Shown: positions 35,509-47,614 of the stretch, in pieces
Position numbering within the stretch: position 1 is the stretch's first letter
Layout of the letters: every line of letters starts with the position of its first letter
Origin: Flammula alnicola
Taxonomy: Eukaryota; Basidiomycota; Agaricomycetes; Agaricales; Strophariaceae
Assembly (NCBI GenBank): GCA_015499995.1
Contig: JADNRV010000072.1
Coordinates: 1-64,000 of the forward strand
Direction of reading: 5' to 3'
Length of the DNA stretch: 64,000 bases
The notes under the pieces: generated by a model
What the model was told of the DNA's origin: nothing
Databases searched by the model: none
The model's input: only the letters and a program-made list of their open reading frames with translations
Translations under genes and position numbers: made by a program

Positions 35509-37804
35509 ATGCAGGATGACCTTGGGATTGTCTATCTGATAGACTCCGCTCAGCAATTTTGGTCTGGTGGGTGCTTCTTCGTGTGGAAAGAGATTGTCAG
35601 GTTGAATGACGTTGCAATTCAGAGCTCGAGGATATTTTGCGACTCCCTCAAGATGAGGCACCTACCCTTTCTTTGCTGGATGCTACTCTCCGCCACTTCA
35701 TGGCTCTGTGTGCAACCTACCATGGCACGTGGTGTTTCAAGCTTTTGAGAGGTGTTGGCTGATTTTTCTGACAGAACAATACCTTCAAAGTCCATTACAG
35801 CTAGAACATGCGTGCAATCTACTTGTGGATTCCGAACTGTTTGAATTTCACTCGGAGCGAATGGTCGACATAATCATTGACGATGCACGGACGGTACGCC
35901 GGAAACCAAGTACTACGGTACTTGCGGAAGCTGACTTTTTTGTGTTTGGGTAGATCACGGACCCTCACTCAGCTTTCATATTTTACGAGGTACTCTTTTA
36001 CTATGGACAACGACGACTAGACTTTTTCCGATCGCACAAGCGTTGGCAGCCCTTGCTGCCGCTTCTCATGGACCATATTTTGGTGGAGATCGACCCTGAT
36101 ATCGAGGACACCTATGTAGGAACTGCTGTCGGGCGGAGTGCGAGTTTCAGCTCAGTGCCCATCCCTATCGAGGCCAAACTGAGGAGTCTCAGTATGAAGC
36201 TACTGTATGAGGTGTGCAAAGTACAGACATTAAACATGCAAGACTTAAGTGAGTGAATTTACACTCCGGGCCCCTTTGTTGTTGACGGCGAAAGTCCAGA
36301 AATATTCGACGATTCTTTCATTGACTACTTGTTTGATTTGGTGGAGCAGACTAAGTATATGCATGATGAAACTTTCAACTATTCGGTAATCAAGTTAATT
36401 GTGAGCCATCTCGTTCTGCTGTTCCCTTCTCGGATACTAATTATTCTCAGATTGCGCTAAATGAGCAATTCATGGTCGTAGGACTTGGTGATGAGCAAGC
36501 GAACCCAAAGTCCGGAAAAAAGGAAGCTCCAGAACCCAAGAATCGTGTCTTACGGGTCATGATGCGGCGCTTGGGCTCTTGCAAAACGTTTGGCGAAAAC
36601 ATGATTTTTATGTTGAATCGTGCTCGTGAGTCTAGAAAATTTTCAACCAAGGCCCTATTCTGACCACGCCATAGAGCGGACACCTGAGGATTTCTGCGTC
36701 AAGTTACTCATTCTGAAAATTCTATATGTTCTTTTTTCCACCAAGGGAACCGCCGAATACTTCTACACCAATGATTTATGCGTTTTGGTCGATGTGTTTC
36801 TTAGGGAGCTGGCTGACCTGGACGAAGAGAGTGAATCAGTGAGTTAACTTTCTATCTTGCGTTTTATTCATAATTAATGTGATTCAGCTTCGACATACAT
36901 ACTTGCGGGTGCTACACCCTCTCCTAACGAAGACACAACTTAAAGAGGTGCCATATAAGCGATCGCAGATTCTTGTCGCTTTGGAATCAATGATCGGCCA
37001 ATCTAGGATACGAGAAGTCAATCCGACAACGAAACGCCTCGTCGATCGATGCTTGTCAGGGGATTGGTGTGTCTCGCTCATGGAGTTGCGCAAGGATGCG
37101 GGTTATGGGCCACAACGTGTCGGCAGCCCAGGCAGCGATATTTCTACTATCCTCAGCCCACCAGGCACCATAGGCTCGATGTCTATGGCTGCCTTGCAAC
37201 ATCTTGAAGTTTCGGGAGGCAATAAACTCACGAAATCGATGAAGTTCAGCAAGAGCGTAGAACACTTAGGGCGGGTTGACCAGCCTAGTAGCAGGCAGCC
37301 TCTGCGATCACCTGTGGATCAAGTTCGCCGACCTAGTAATGCAAGTGTGCAAAGTCTGCCAGGGTTGAATGCGCCTGCAAGTTCATTTTCGAAAACTGCC
37401 CCGATGCTTACTGCCCCTCCGGCCAAAAAGCGAAGCACCAGTGCAACTGTTGACAGCACACATACACACATTCCACGCCACAACTCTCTGCCTTCAGACG
37501 AAGCTCATCGTTATCATTATGATGCGACGCCTATGCCTACGCCGCACCCCCGGCCCAATATAAATCTGCTGGCAGCGCCGGTCGCTCCCATCGTGGCAGC
37601 CAAAGTTGATGATGCACCTCCATCACCCCAACAGCAGCTTCGGAGAAGACCTCCTCCCCCGCTCCTCCCAAGCGTCGGAAGCCACCTGCGATCCCAATTG
37701 GGCGTACGACCAGCGGGGCGACTATCACTTCCATCCGATCTTCTGAGCCCAGCCCCCTTTCGAAGGTCCACAAACCGCATATTGGTGTTCAGCAAGTATC
37801 GTAG
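35509..37804 (+). CDS. LDB17: Ldb17/SPIN90-type endocytic actin regulator
   Basis: The N-terminal exon VYLIDSAQQFW is followed by LEDILRLPQDEAPTLSLLD, then the leucine-rich SPIN90/Ldb17 domain: LFEFHSERMVDIII, FIFYEVLFYYGQRRLDFFRSH, IEAKLRSLSMKLLYEVCKVQ, DSFIDYLFDLVEQTKYMHDE, FNYSVIKLI and ALNEQFMV. The second half is Ser/Pro-rich with SH3-binding-like proline runs. In yeasts Ldb17 binds Arp2/3 or actin-patch factors and acts at cortical endocytic sites. The C-terminal tail breaks frame at the C-run near 37651-37655: one extra C continues as APPKRRKPPAIPIG to a stop at 37802-37804, the usual polyproline end of the family. The unrepaired frame instead ends at 37853. ATG 35509 was chosen as closest to the conserved start; 35464 is an in-frame alternative. 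Confidence 0.85.
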
Positions 37805-38164
37805 GTTCTGTTTTCCTCGACGGCTGGGATTTTTTCCTTTTCTTTCTTGGTAGGTACCGCAACCAGCTTTCTTTCGTTCGTAGAGGTCGAGCGGTTGGCG
37901 AAACCCTTGGTTTACTATTTATTTTATTACTCGTGTATCCTTTTTTTCCCGTTTCCTTTCGTTCTTCGTTTTCTGTCGTATAGTCATCGGAACTTGTTAA
38001 CGAACACCATTATATCCATACTGTCAGACAGCCATGGCTGTCTGTAATAGCCCATTACGCTAACACGACCTGAACTCTACACTTCGCCTTGGATTCTTGT
38101 TCCCTACTCGGTCAAGAGTGTTTTTTGTTCCTCGCGACGCACGTATTACGTAAGACAACAAATT
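37805..38164. other. intergenic, no gene seen
   Basis: T/C-rich 3' flank of the Ldb17-like gene, then the short 5' flank of the next plus-strand gene. A short GACAGCCATGGCTGTC palindrome is at 38027-38042. Confidence 0.5.
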
Positions 38165-40368
38165 ATGCCCTGGCGCCCGGCGGAAACCATGGCGCATCTT
38201 GAGACGAGACCAGAATGTATAAAAACTCTGTCGGAGCCGCCTGCCTCCAATTTACTCTCTTTACGCGCAATGACCATGCAACAAAATAAATGTGCTGCAC
38301 TGGACTCATTCCGCATAGCTTGTACGACGGGCTGCAAGGAGGGATCAAAGTGGTGCTCAAGGCACGATGAGGCAAGTCCAATTTGTGACGGAGTGTAGCG
38401 TATTGGTGACATAGAGTGCTGACGTTTTGTCGGAATGGTATAGGAACGTAAAAAGCTCTACACGGGATATAAAGCCATCACGCTGCGCTTGACGCATTTC
38501 CTGAACATACAATTTGCCGAAGTCTCAAAGCCATTAAGAAGTGTACTTCATACGACACGGTTAAGGGATGGAGCAAGGCAATGCGGAGCAAGTACAGGCT
38601 GTTAAATCGGTGCGTGAGGAGCTATCGGAATTCATCGGATCGTAGACTGATGTGTCGTTCAAGTTGTATTCAGTCCCGGTCGTATTTCACAGAAAGATTC
38701 TTCGGGTATGATGCTCTCTCGTACTATTGATGTTCTTGCTAATTTTCTGCACTTCCAGAAATGATATGGTTAGTTTTCGCAAATATTCGGCTATGATGTG
38801 CCTCTCAGTTGGTGTTAGGACTTTGGCCACAAGACCTTCTGGCATTATCTCCACAAACAACGCGACGAGATCGAAGGGCTTTTGGAAGATGTAGAACGAC
38901 GAGCTTACGAGCTTCTACTTACATCTCAGAACGCCATGTGGGTCTTGGACCAGCAACACGACTTGGATCAGCTAGAAGAATGCGGTGTATTCGATGACGA
39001 ACCGTTCTCGAAAATACATATACCACCCCCTTCTCGAACCGATGATCTTGGCGACATAGAGGACCCCGTTGACGTTGCGTTGCGGGAGAAGCGCGAGGAA
39101 CTCTGGGAGAAGATCTGGACAAGACTAGCGCGTTACTGTGCGCCTGTCGCATCACGATACTACGGCGAAAGATTGGCAGTGATCTGGTCTTGCGTGTGTC
39201 GTGCTGTTTACACGGACCCCACGCTTATGCTGGTGGCGCAGAACTATCGCTTCGTCACCTCGATAATGGCGGACGCCAACTTGGACCTTCCAACGGTGGA
39301 GAAGCTTTGGAATGCAATTAAGGGCCTCTATGTCGATGATGTGCGCGCCGCCGTCGACGATGTCCTACATCCGATCCGCGAGACGAGTGACTATGTCATG
39401 GTATTTGGCACACGTGTGCACAGGGACTGAGCGGTTTCCCACTTCCGTTCCATGGCTGGGGCCATATGACTGCCGTCTATCCGTGCTATTCCTGTGTTCG
39501 AAGGGTGTGTAAGACGGTAAGAGCCGGTTATTAAGGCTGTCGATATTACTCATTCATCCACGTTACAGGTCGACGATATTGTGGCTCTTACAAGATACGC
39601 GATCCTGACAGGCAGCGGGTTGGCCCAGTCACAGATAAAATATGACTTCAAATACGGAGGATGTCGCGTATTGGCCATATGCGGGTTTGTTCCCAATAAC
39701 ATCGAAGACTTTGGCCCAAGGTACAAGATCGAGAAATGCAACTGTTTAGTGAAACACAACAAACCACACTGGACGGAGATCCGGTCGAACAACACGATTT
39801 GCGTCGGTTTATCCCTGACGGACCCAAGACGCAGGATTTCGTCAATGCATGCCTTCGACATCCGACTTTATGGTCTTATGCCGAAAAGGCGCCAATGGAC
39901 GGTTAATTCGCACAAAGCCTCTGTGCGGCACCGAAGTGCGAAACGCAGACACCCGCTCGGCCTGAAGAAAGCGCCATGGGATCCCACCGAGGCTACTTAT
40001 TTCAAGGACAGCATTCTCGAAGAAGCTCGACCACTGACTAGCCTTGATCATCAGCTGGACGACTGCTTCCAGGTCGCGATCGTCGACGGGGGAGAAGGCG
40101 AGGTGCATGATTCGTCGAAAAGCTCGAGAAATTATGGTATCAAGTCTACGAGGTCGACGGTTTCCGGGATCTTCTGAGTGATATTGGATATTCGTATCTT
40201 GACAGCGGCGAGCTCGAAGTATACGAAGACAGAAAACAAGCTCTCGGCCCTCTCATCGAAAACACTGAACTCGACCGTTTGGCAGCATACAAGCGGCTTT
40301 GGGGACGAGGGCCGAGGGAAGGACGACTCGTAGATGATGAAATCGAGATTGAGGTCATTGCACGTTGA
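38165..40368 (+). CDS. unrecognised Agaricomycete protein with N-terminal Cys/His cluster, frame-broken
   Basis: The N-terminal exon has a Cys/His cluster, KCAALDSFRIACTTGCKEG and KWCSRHDE, which may bind zinc. It continues through a GC-AG intron (38372-38443) into ERKKLYTGYKA. Later exons are charged and helical: FGHKTFWHYLHKQRDEIEGL, DQQHDLDQLEECGVF, VALREKREELWEKIWTRLAR, YTDPTLMLVAQNYRFVTSIM, VDDIVALTRYAILTGSG, and near the end YSYLDSGELEVYEDRKQALG to a stop near 40368. No enzyme motif is recognised. At least three frame breaks occur: near 38472 (one extra C gives AHHAALDAFPEH), near 39415, and one or more between 39740 and 40130. Start could be 38165, 38189 or 38269. Function unknown. Confidence 0.6.
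38372..38443 (+). other. GC-AG intron
   Basis: The donor reads GAG|GCAAGT and the acceptor TATAG|GAACGT. Splicing joins SRHDE to ERKKLYTGY in frame; no GT donor nearby gives the same join. Confidence 0.7.
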
Positions 40369-40641
40369 TCCTTATTCTGGTTGTCATAAACCCATACGCA
40401 TACGCACTTCGATTATTCATTGTCGAACCATGCTTTATTTTTATCCTATTCTTTTCCTCTTATTCTATGGCTAAGATGTCCGGCGGCCCGTTCACAATGC
40501 AATTCGTTCATGCACATGACCACGACATTCGCCCCCCAACACGCGTGTTCTTTCTTCACCCCTTGCTTCGCGTATTCTCTGCGGCATTCTTTGATATAAG
40601 TATCAAGCATACCAGATGTCATTCTGCCACCTGTGCAAATC

Positions 40642-42768
40642 ATGTTTACTTTCTCCAGACTTGGTCTTCTTCCATCATTTTGTCGCTGTTTTCTCATTCA
40701 TGCGTTTTTGCACAAGGAGGACCGGAAAAGACATGTCATCTTCGACCTTTGGGACATGGGCATGACGATACAAACCAGGTAGGACCATTCGTTCTCAACT
40801 ATTTCTCACCCGCTCATGGAATGTTTCTAGGTCGAAGCAGCTATCGCGAAATGCGGCCATTTTGGAACTATATCTTTTGATCCTGGTTCATACAATATCA
40901 CGAGGTGAATACGTATCAGTATACTAGACATTTCTCAGAACAAACCTGCGTTGCAGGAAAATGACATGGGACTTGGTTTCATCTAAAGTGGATCTTAGAG
41001 GCTATCTCAATGTAAGTCACCCTGCCCACATTTTATTGCTTGCCACTCACTGACTTCGCAAAGTTTCCACCAGATATCCAGTTCTGGCTCAATGCGAATA
41101 ATACGTATCGAGTGGTGTTTATTCAGGTATGGCATTTCTTTGGGTGTGTTGCTCAGGTTCCTGACCTACGTGTTAGAGTCAAGCGTCCTGGTTCGTTGTC
41201 ACCGGGTCAGACTTTGAAATTGACGCCCACAACACTGGCGGAATACAAGGCAACGGACAGGTAGTAAATTCTGCTCAATTTTCCCTGGCACTACTAAGTT
41301 TTTTTCCCAGCCGTGGTGGTCCTATTTCGCCACGCACACTCGTGAAGATGGCGACGGCCGACCCATTTCTCTGACTCTCTGGAAGGTAACCCGCGGGATC
41401 ATAAAGAACTTCCGCATTGAGTCTCCCCCCTTTTGGTCGAATGCTGTTGCGCAATCGACCGATGTGACTTATGATGGTATGTTCATAAACGCGACGAACA
41501 CAGATCCCTATATGTAGGACAGAAGTAAGTCTGAATGTATGTCTGTATTTGTGTCCCTAGTTCTTATGACTGTTTTTTGCAGTATTGTCCCAAATACCGA
41601 TGGTAGGTCAAGAAAAAATGTTTGATTTTATCGAAGACCATCATAGCATGCTGACAATTCGCAATCCACTCAAGGTATCGATACTATAGGAGCGATAGGG
41701 TTTCCCTACTCAACTGGGATGTTACTTGTGGCGACGATTGCATCGCTATAAAGGAGTATGTACCATGTCCGTTATGCCTTCGACATATAATCTCAACGAC
41801 GCTGACAGAATTCATCAATATCGACATACGGAATATTACTTGTCGCGGCGGAAATGGTGTAGCAATCGGGTCCTTAGGCCAGTACGTCAACATGGTCAGT
41901 GTCATTCTCCCGATGACGTGATATGCATCTCACAACGATCCTATTCTAGAACGATAATGTCTTCAATATTGAGATGGACAACCTTCAGGTGATATGCATG
42001 ACCGCACACATCCATTCAATACTCAAGCGAAGATTTACATGCAGATGATCCGGCTCGATTCGAGTGTGCAGCCCAACATGGAAAGCGGGGTGTGGTGTCA
42101 GTCATAAATTCGGTGTCCAGTTGTGTTAAAAGCTCATGTTAGGTGTACTTCAAGTCTTGGGATGGCTCAGTTAATGGAGCGCCACCCACAGGAGGTGGAG
42201 GAGCGAACGGTAAAATTTAAATCCTGTGCCTTCCTCGAATCCTTGCTCAAAAAAACATCGTATAGGTACGTCAACAATGTAACTGTGCGAAACATGAAAC
42301 TTGACCGCGTCAGCGCCCCTGTACACGTCTACCAGACGAATAACGCACTGACGTAAAGCTCTTCAAATGTGGGTCAAGTACGCTGCCGCTGACCAATTTT
42401 TTTATGAAAGTGGTGATTTACCGTCCAAGCTGAAGTTCGAAGGCTTGCACTTCGTTGGCTGGACTGGCACTGCGATCACCAACAAAAGTTAGTCTCGAGC
42501 CTGCTTCCGATCTTCTCAGCAGTTCTATTTTACTGACAAAATATTTTTAGTTGTCGATATCGAGTGCAGCCCGGCAGTTGGTTGTAATAATATCACATTT
42601 GAGGATTTCAATGTTACGCCGCCGTCTGGCCAAGCGCCGCGGTTTATTTGCCAGAATACCGTTGGTGTTGTGGGTTTATCTGGTGCGTGATGTAATAACA
42701 TCTCGCGTATACATACCGACGAGTTTCTCCACCTTCCAGCACCCTGTAACGCGACAGGCCTAGCTTAA
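40642..42768 (+). CDS. secreted glycoside hydrolase family 28 (pectin backbone hydrolase)
   Basis: The product starts with a hydrophobic signal segment (MFTFSRLGLL...VFAQ) and has GH28 landmarks: IVPNTDG then IDTIG, WDVTCGDDCIAIK, CRGGNGVAIGSLGQY and MKLDRVSAPVHVYQTN. The C-terminus is NNITFEDFNVTPPSG...CQNTVGVVGLS and ends PCNATGLA. GH28 enzymes hydrolyse galacturonan or rhamnogalacturonan; the aspartates of NTDG and GDD are the catalytic ones. The usual GHG histidine motif reads GGNG here, which I associate with exo-acting or rhamnogalacturonan-type branches, so substrate is uncertain. There are many small introns, including a roughly 20-base exon carrying NTD. Two frame breaks: the signal peptide (T-run near 40680; one extra T gives LSLFSHSCVFAQ) and near 41690 (one extra G gives SDRVSLLNWDV). 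Confidence 0.85.
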
Positions 42769-43534
42769 GCCTCGGGAACGTGAAGCGGACTGCTTGCACT
42801 GACGTTTTGAATCTTCGCATATTTCTTTGTGCCTGTCGTTGATTTAGCCGTTCAATGACATTGCATCTACCGCAAGTCGCCTATTCTTTCCAAGCTTTTT
42901 GCAGACGATCAAGCAATTTTGAGACCACGGACATTTTATCTGACTTCTTCAGACCGCTACACATTTCAATGAGTCAAGGCAAACCCCTCCGCATCCGATG
43001 ATTCCGCGACAGCATTCCACTGGCCTTTGGGAAGAATCTTCAGTGATTTTATGTCTACGGAAGATTCCAAAGCTCTGCAGTCGACAACATTCGCCACGAT
43101 TACCTTCGACGAAGCGTATGGCTTATGCTTTTACCAGGTTTTCGACCCCATTCCAATTACACTCATAAACAATAGTACATTGATTAGGTGTCGTCCATAG
43201 GTCAGCTTTATGAGCATTCTCAAGGTAGTGTACGGATGCTATATAATTCGTATTTTTCCGACTGATGAGGGTTTCCTGTTTTTAGCATCGCTCCCGGACT
43301 CTACAAATAGCCTTCATGCCCGTGGCATAGATCATGTGTAGCAAAAATGTCGCTTCACCATTAACGAGGCCTTCTCAATTTTGAGTATTATCCACTCCGA
43401 ACCTCATTCTAAGCCGAGGTAAGGCCTTTTGGTCGGTGTCTCTTAGGTAGCTTTGATGATAGGTAGCGGAGGGTATAAAACGACTCTGGTGATGAAATTT
43501 GTTCCTGCAACCTTTCAAAGAATCCTCAGCACCA
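42769..43534. other. intergenic, no gene seen
   Basis: About 770 bases between the GH28 and CBM1 genes, both plus strand. A TATA-like GGGTATAAAAC lies at 43473-43483, about 55 bases before the CBM1 start, a plausible core promoter. Nothing else is recognised. Confidence 0.5.
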
Positions 43535-44448
43535 ATGGCCAAAGCATCCATCGCCTTCGCGTTGACCTGCGCCTTCATAGGCCAGGCGTTCGCCCAAGCC
43601 CCTCAATGGGGACAGGTAAGAATATTAAACTTCCCATAACTAGATTAATAATGATGATGATTTTCGTGTAGTGTGGCGGTCAGGGCTGGTCGGGAGCCAC
43701 CACTTGCGTTGCGGGCTCGGTATGCACATACTCCAACGCTTACTATTCCCAATGCCTTCCAGGCACTGCCCTTCCTTCCAGCAGCCCCACCCCACCCGGA
43801 ACCACGGCTTCACCAGGCTTCACCACGTCGACGTCAGTTCCGTCAACCACTACTACTGCCTCTGGTGGCAGTTCAACTCTCGTTCCAGGTTATTCATTTA
43901 TTCGAGCTGTTGTAAGTTGCAAATCTGCGAGGATCACAAACAATGTTTGACGCAGATGGTTTTCAGGAAGATCCCAACTTCCACCAATACCTTCAATCCG
44001 AGGTCCTCAACACTGCATCGAATGCCGTACTGGGAGATCCAAGCACTGCAGCGCAATTCCAGATTACAGGAGGGCAACTTATTCAGAATGCTGCCGGAAC
44101 AAACCTCTACGCCGTAGTTGAGTCTCCCGCCAACTCAACCGTCGTGAAGCTGCAGATGTCGTGGTCGACAACGCCAGCTACTAGCGGTACCTTTGTGTTC
44201 AGCGGGGACACCGTTGAATGGAGCAGTCCCACCATCACCAGGCCTCAAGACAACGTGAGTAGAATATTCCGTGTCGATGAACTACGCAATTTGTTGACCG
44301 TTGCGGATTTCAGGCCTGGCTCGTGTGTCCTGATGCAGCGGGAAACAGACTGTTATTCGTCAACCTCGGCGCATACGATTACGAGACCCCAGCTGGCTGC
44401 GCCGATGAGACCATCCACGCGTACACGGGAGCCACTGCTACAGCATAA
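43535..44448 (+). CDS. secreted CBM1 (cellulose-binding) protein with uncharacterised C-terminal domain
   Basis: Four exons (43535-43614, 43671 to about 43911, 43967-44253, 44315-44448) read without a frame break. The signal peptide [20 protein letters not shown] is followed by a CBM1: [16 protein letters not shown]...[14 protein letters not shown], with four cysteines and the aromatic residues of the cellulose-binding face. A Ser/Thr/Pro-rich linker leads to a domain of about 140 residues beginning [20 protein letters not shown] and ending [18 protein letters not shown], of a kind found fused to CBM1 in other mushrooms but without a known activity. It probably acts outside the cell on plant cell walls, in keeping with the adjacent GH28 gene. 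No catalytic motif was recognised. Confidence 0.87.
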
Positions 44449-47400
44449 AAATGGTTTGACGAGATGTAGGAACGAGACCGCTTCTGTAGGTCTGACTTGG
44501 AGAAATATGATGCCTTATATCTCCTTATTCGTATTATTGAAGACCTCAGTCAGGTGTCCACCACACTGCGAAATGAGATCAATTTAAAGTGAGCTGCGAA
44601 AAAAAAATTTAACGAGGTATAACAACTTCGCGTACACCATATGACCTAAGGACTCATTCTAGCTACTGCGAGCTTTCCTAACCCTCGTACTGTGGGTCGA
44701 CATGAAGGATCGACTGCAATCCCTCGAGCTTTCCGAACCTATATCTATTTTTGGTTGTGATCCGTTGTTGGTCACAACCTCCGCCGAAAAAAAGGCATTT
44801 GCTCGGTCGTAGTTATAAGCGAGCTGACCACTATTCACCGAGTATAAGAAACATATTTGCGATACTAAAAACGGGCCATTCTCGCTGGCAAATGCGGTCT
44901 GTCAAGTCATTTGGCAATATATATCGTGAGAACGGCACTCGCAGCATTTTCAGAATAAGTAGCTAGCCTCTGCGACATTTCTTATATACTCACTTTATTT
45001 TGGACGTCAACCCCTGGAAATACAACGTCACACGCTGTATATTAAAGCGCTGTTTCGTATCACTGCTATCAGGAGGAGTGCCGAGGCTTATTTCTGGTCG
45101 TAATCTCATCCATGCAGCCGTACAATCAGTTGGCATTTCGTTGACATTCCCAGCGCCTAAAATATCTCTGTTCTAAGTATGTTTTTAGACATCGCCGAAC
45201 TTCCATAAATACTTACAAGCCGACCGCCACAGCGTCTTTGACACCTCGCCGCGCAGAAACCATGAACGGGAAGTTTATCCGGGGGAACAATCTCCACGTC
45301 ATCATTGGCCACCGTGGCATTCATTGAAAGTCACAAGCCTGAGTGGGCAAGGTCCTCCAATTGATCAAGTTCAGCCGAGATGTCGCGTTTTCCATTTTTT
45401 TGGGTTCCTTTTCTCTGAGTATCATATCTAGCCGTTTGAACAGTGCGAGGCGCAGTCTGGCCTTGGTCTAGCCTCAAAATGTAGGGCCATGGCCACTTCA
45501 AATTGCTCTTGTTATCCTAGACATGGGATCGACTTGCGAGCATAATTTTTTTCCGAGAGGCAAACAAGGAAACGCGAAGAAATGTTTTCGATATGTACAC
45601 GTCCAGAACGGGTGGTTTCGAGCAAGACAAACCTGAACAGGAAAAGAGTTAGGGGCTTTTTAAAACTGCGCGTCGGGGATATGATCGGAGGCGGGGGCGG
45701 CTATCATACTGCGGATTCAAAAAACCCCACAATAGGGGATCAAATACTCGAACCCGTATCCCCTTGTCCTATGTCGACTTTACCAACTTGAACGAAAGAA
45801 AAAGAATCTGATCACTGAATTTTATCAGCGAACCTCGGCCATCGCAACTCTGCAAAGAAGTGATCGTACAGAAATTTTACTCACTTTACAAGCAAAGTCG
45901 GAGAGATTGAGCTGGAGAGATTGATTGATGCATGGAATTCGTCGGATACCAAAGATACATCCGCCGCTGCGCATCTCCAGGTAAACCGTGACGCGTGAAG
46001 CTTGAAGGCGAGATTGTTGGTCGCCTTATCAGGACATAGTTTAGCGTCGATAGTGTAGCTGATGTTTTTGCGGGAGGTCTCGAGGAGCCTACAAAGGAAA
46101 TGATCCTTTCTTTGGCAAAAAGCGAGAAAGTGACAGTCAATAAAACAAAGCATTGGGCAAGCACGCCTAGGTTTAAGTTGAGCGGATAACAGAAAGCATG
46201 GTTCCGTCATGAACTCACGGGCGTGTGAGTGTCCTGGATACATGTCGTCAGACAAATGTCAAGGATGCCTACAACCGCATTTTTTCCTTGACAGTTCTCC
46301 ACGTTGTAGCCTTCGCGATGAGGGACTCTTTGTTGCGTTGAGAACTCATCTGAGGGTCTAGAATCGAAGCTCGTACGAGCTATGAGATTTGTTGAAATGG
46401 CGACCATGGGCGGGCAAGTGGGCGTAGCGAGGCGAACTCAAAGGGAACGCTAATCACGTACATGTGATGCCGCAGTCGAGAGAAGCTACTCAAGAACTTT
46501 GCGAGCATCGGTGAAGCTAATGTGGGTATGAGTATATCGTCACGAAGTAATAAAAATATTAGGAGCTTACAAGTTTAAGAATAGGCCGGCAAGGTGTTAT
46601 ACGGTTGCATCGCGGTTGTAGTGGGGCGCACTGGCAGACGGCGGGGTTATTTTGGAGAACGGCATCGTTATTTACGGAAGATCAGGGATAGCATCATGCA
46701 TCATAGAGCGATGCAAAAATATCAAGCTTTTGCTTTACCAAGTATAGCACATTAATATCGTGCCGTTACTGCAGAGTGAGCGGTATTGCGGCAGTCGAGG
46801 TGCCGATGTCCATAGAAATAACCCTTGCACGCAGGTGCGCAGATGTTGCGGGATTCCAGGGAGCGCCCTCCGCCATAGAGATCACGATGAGGCAAGATAC
46901 GTAAAAGACTGGGCAGACCGATCCCTGAACTGGAAGAGGCGAGGAAATCGAAGTAAAATGCCCCGTGAAAGGCGCACATTGTAACTTGTATATATCATGA
47001 TCAGGGATCAGAAGTCGACAACTCGAATAGCCCGTACCATCGCATGACATGATAATCCATCATAATTCGGCGTGATAGCTGTTGGCAACTCGCGATGGGC
47101 CGATGGCTGCTCTGATGTTGAAACTTGTCTCGCACCTGCCAGTGCCACCGTGACTGGCGTCCGTCCAGGAGGTCAAACTGACAACAACGGGTGCATATTA
47201 ACTGCGTAAAGGAGGATCTGCATGCGAGTTAATTTCAAGCTTTGCTGCGGTCGGAAACTCTTCATGAAGACGAGATATGCAAGATGATTGAAGTCTTGGG
47301 AACGGCCCCGTTGTATCGTGGGATATGAGAGAGACAATCAGCCATGCGCGAGGCCTTGAGGGGTCCAGAACAAAAATAAAGGACAAGAGAATGCTATGGT

Positions 47401-47614
47401 CATGGAAACGGAAAAGGAACAGAGTGACCGGACACTGTCAAAAACGGACACCCCCATCACGGCCTGTTGTGAAGTGGCACACGGAAATATACACCCAATT
47501 CTCCTGCCACACCGGAGCATTCTCTTTCTTTTCCCTCTTTTCTTACCAGCTGGCCGGTACTTTACACATTCCTTTTCACCAAAGCGCAGGTCGTCCTAGA
47601 TCTTCATAGAAAAC
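44449..47614. other. gene-free stretch, no supported features
   Basis: About 3.2 kb with only short open frames. A minus-strand stretch at 45830-46410 shows some splice-like signals, but its frames do not connect. The rest shows no conserved coding, repeat array or RNA gene. Confidence 0.5.

Noticed and set aside
42155..42235. tRNA-like stretch (GGATGGCTCAGTTAATGGAGC with a hairpin-like middle)
   Set aside because: It lies in a GH28 exon and translates as YFKSWDGSVNGAPPTGGGGANG in the expected place; the anticodon-loop and T-arm bases do not fit a tRNA.
45690..45765. minus-strand GGGTTCGAGT resembling a tRNA T-arm
   Set aside because: The neighbouring bases do not pair into T, anticodon or acceptor stems.
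45830..46410. possible small spliced gene on the minus strand with donor/acceptor-like signals
   Set aside because: No combination of the visible splice sites keeps one frame open from the upstream ATG to the downstream exons, and no motif is recognised.
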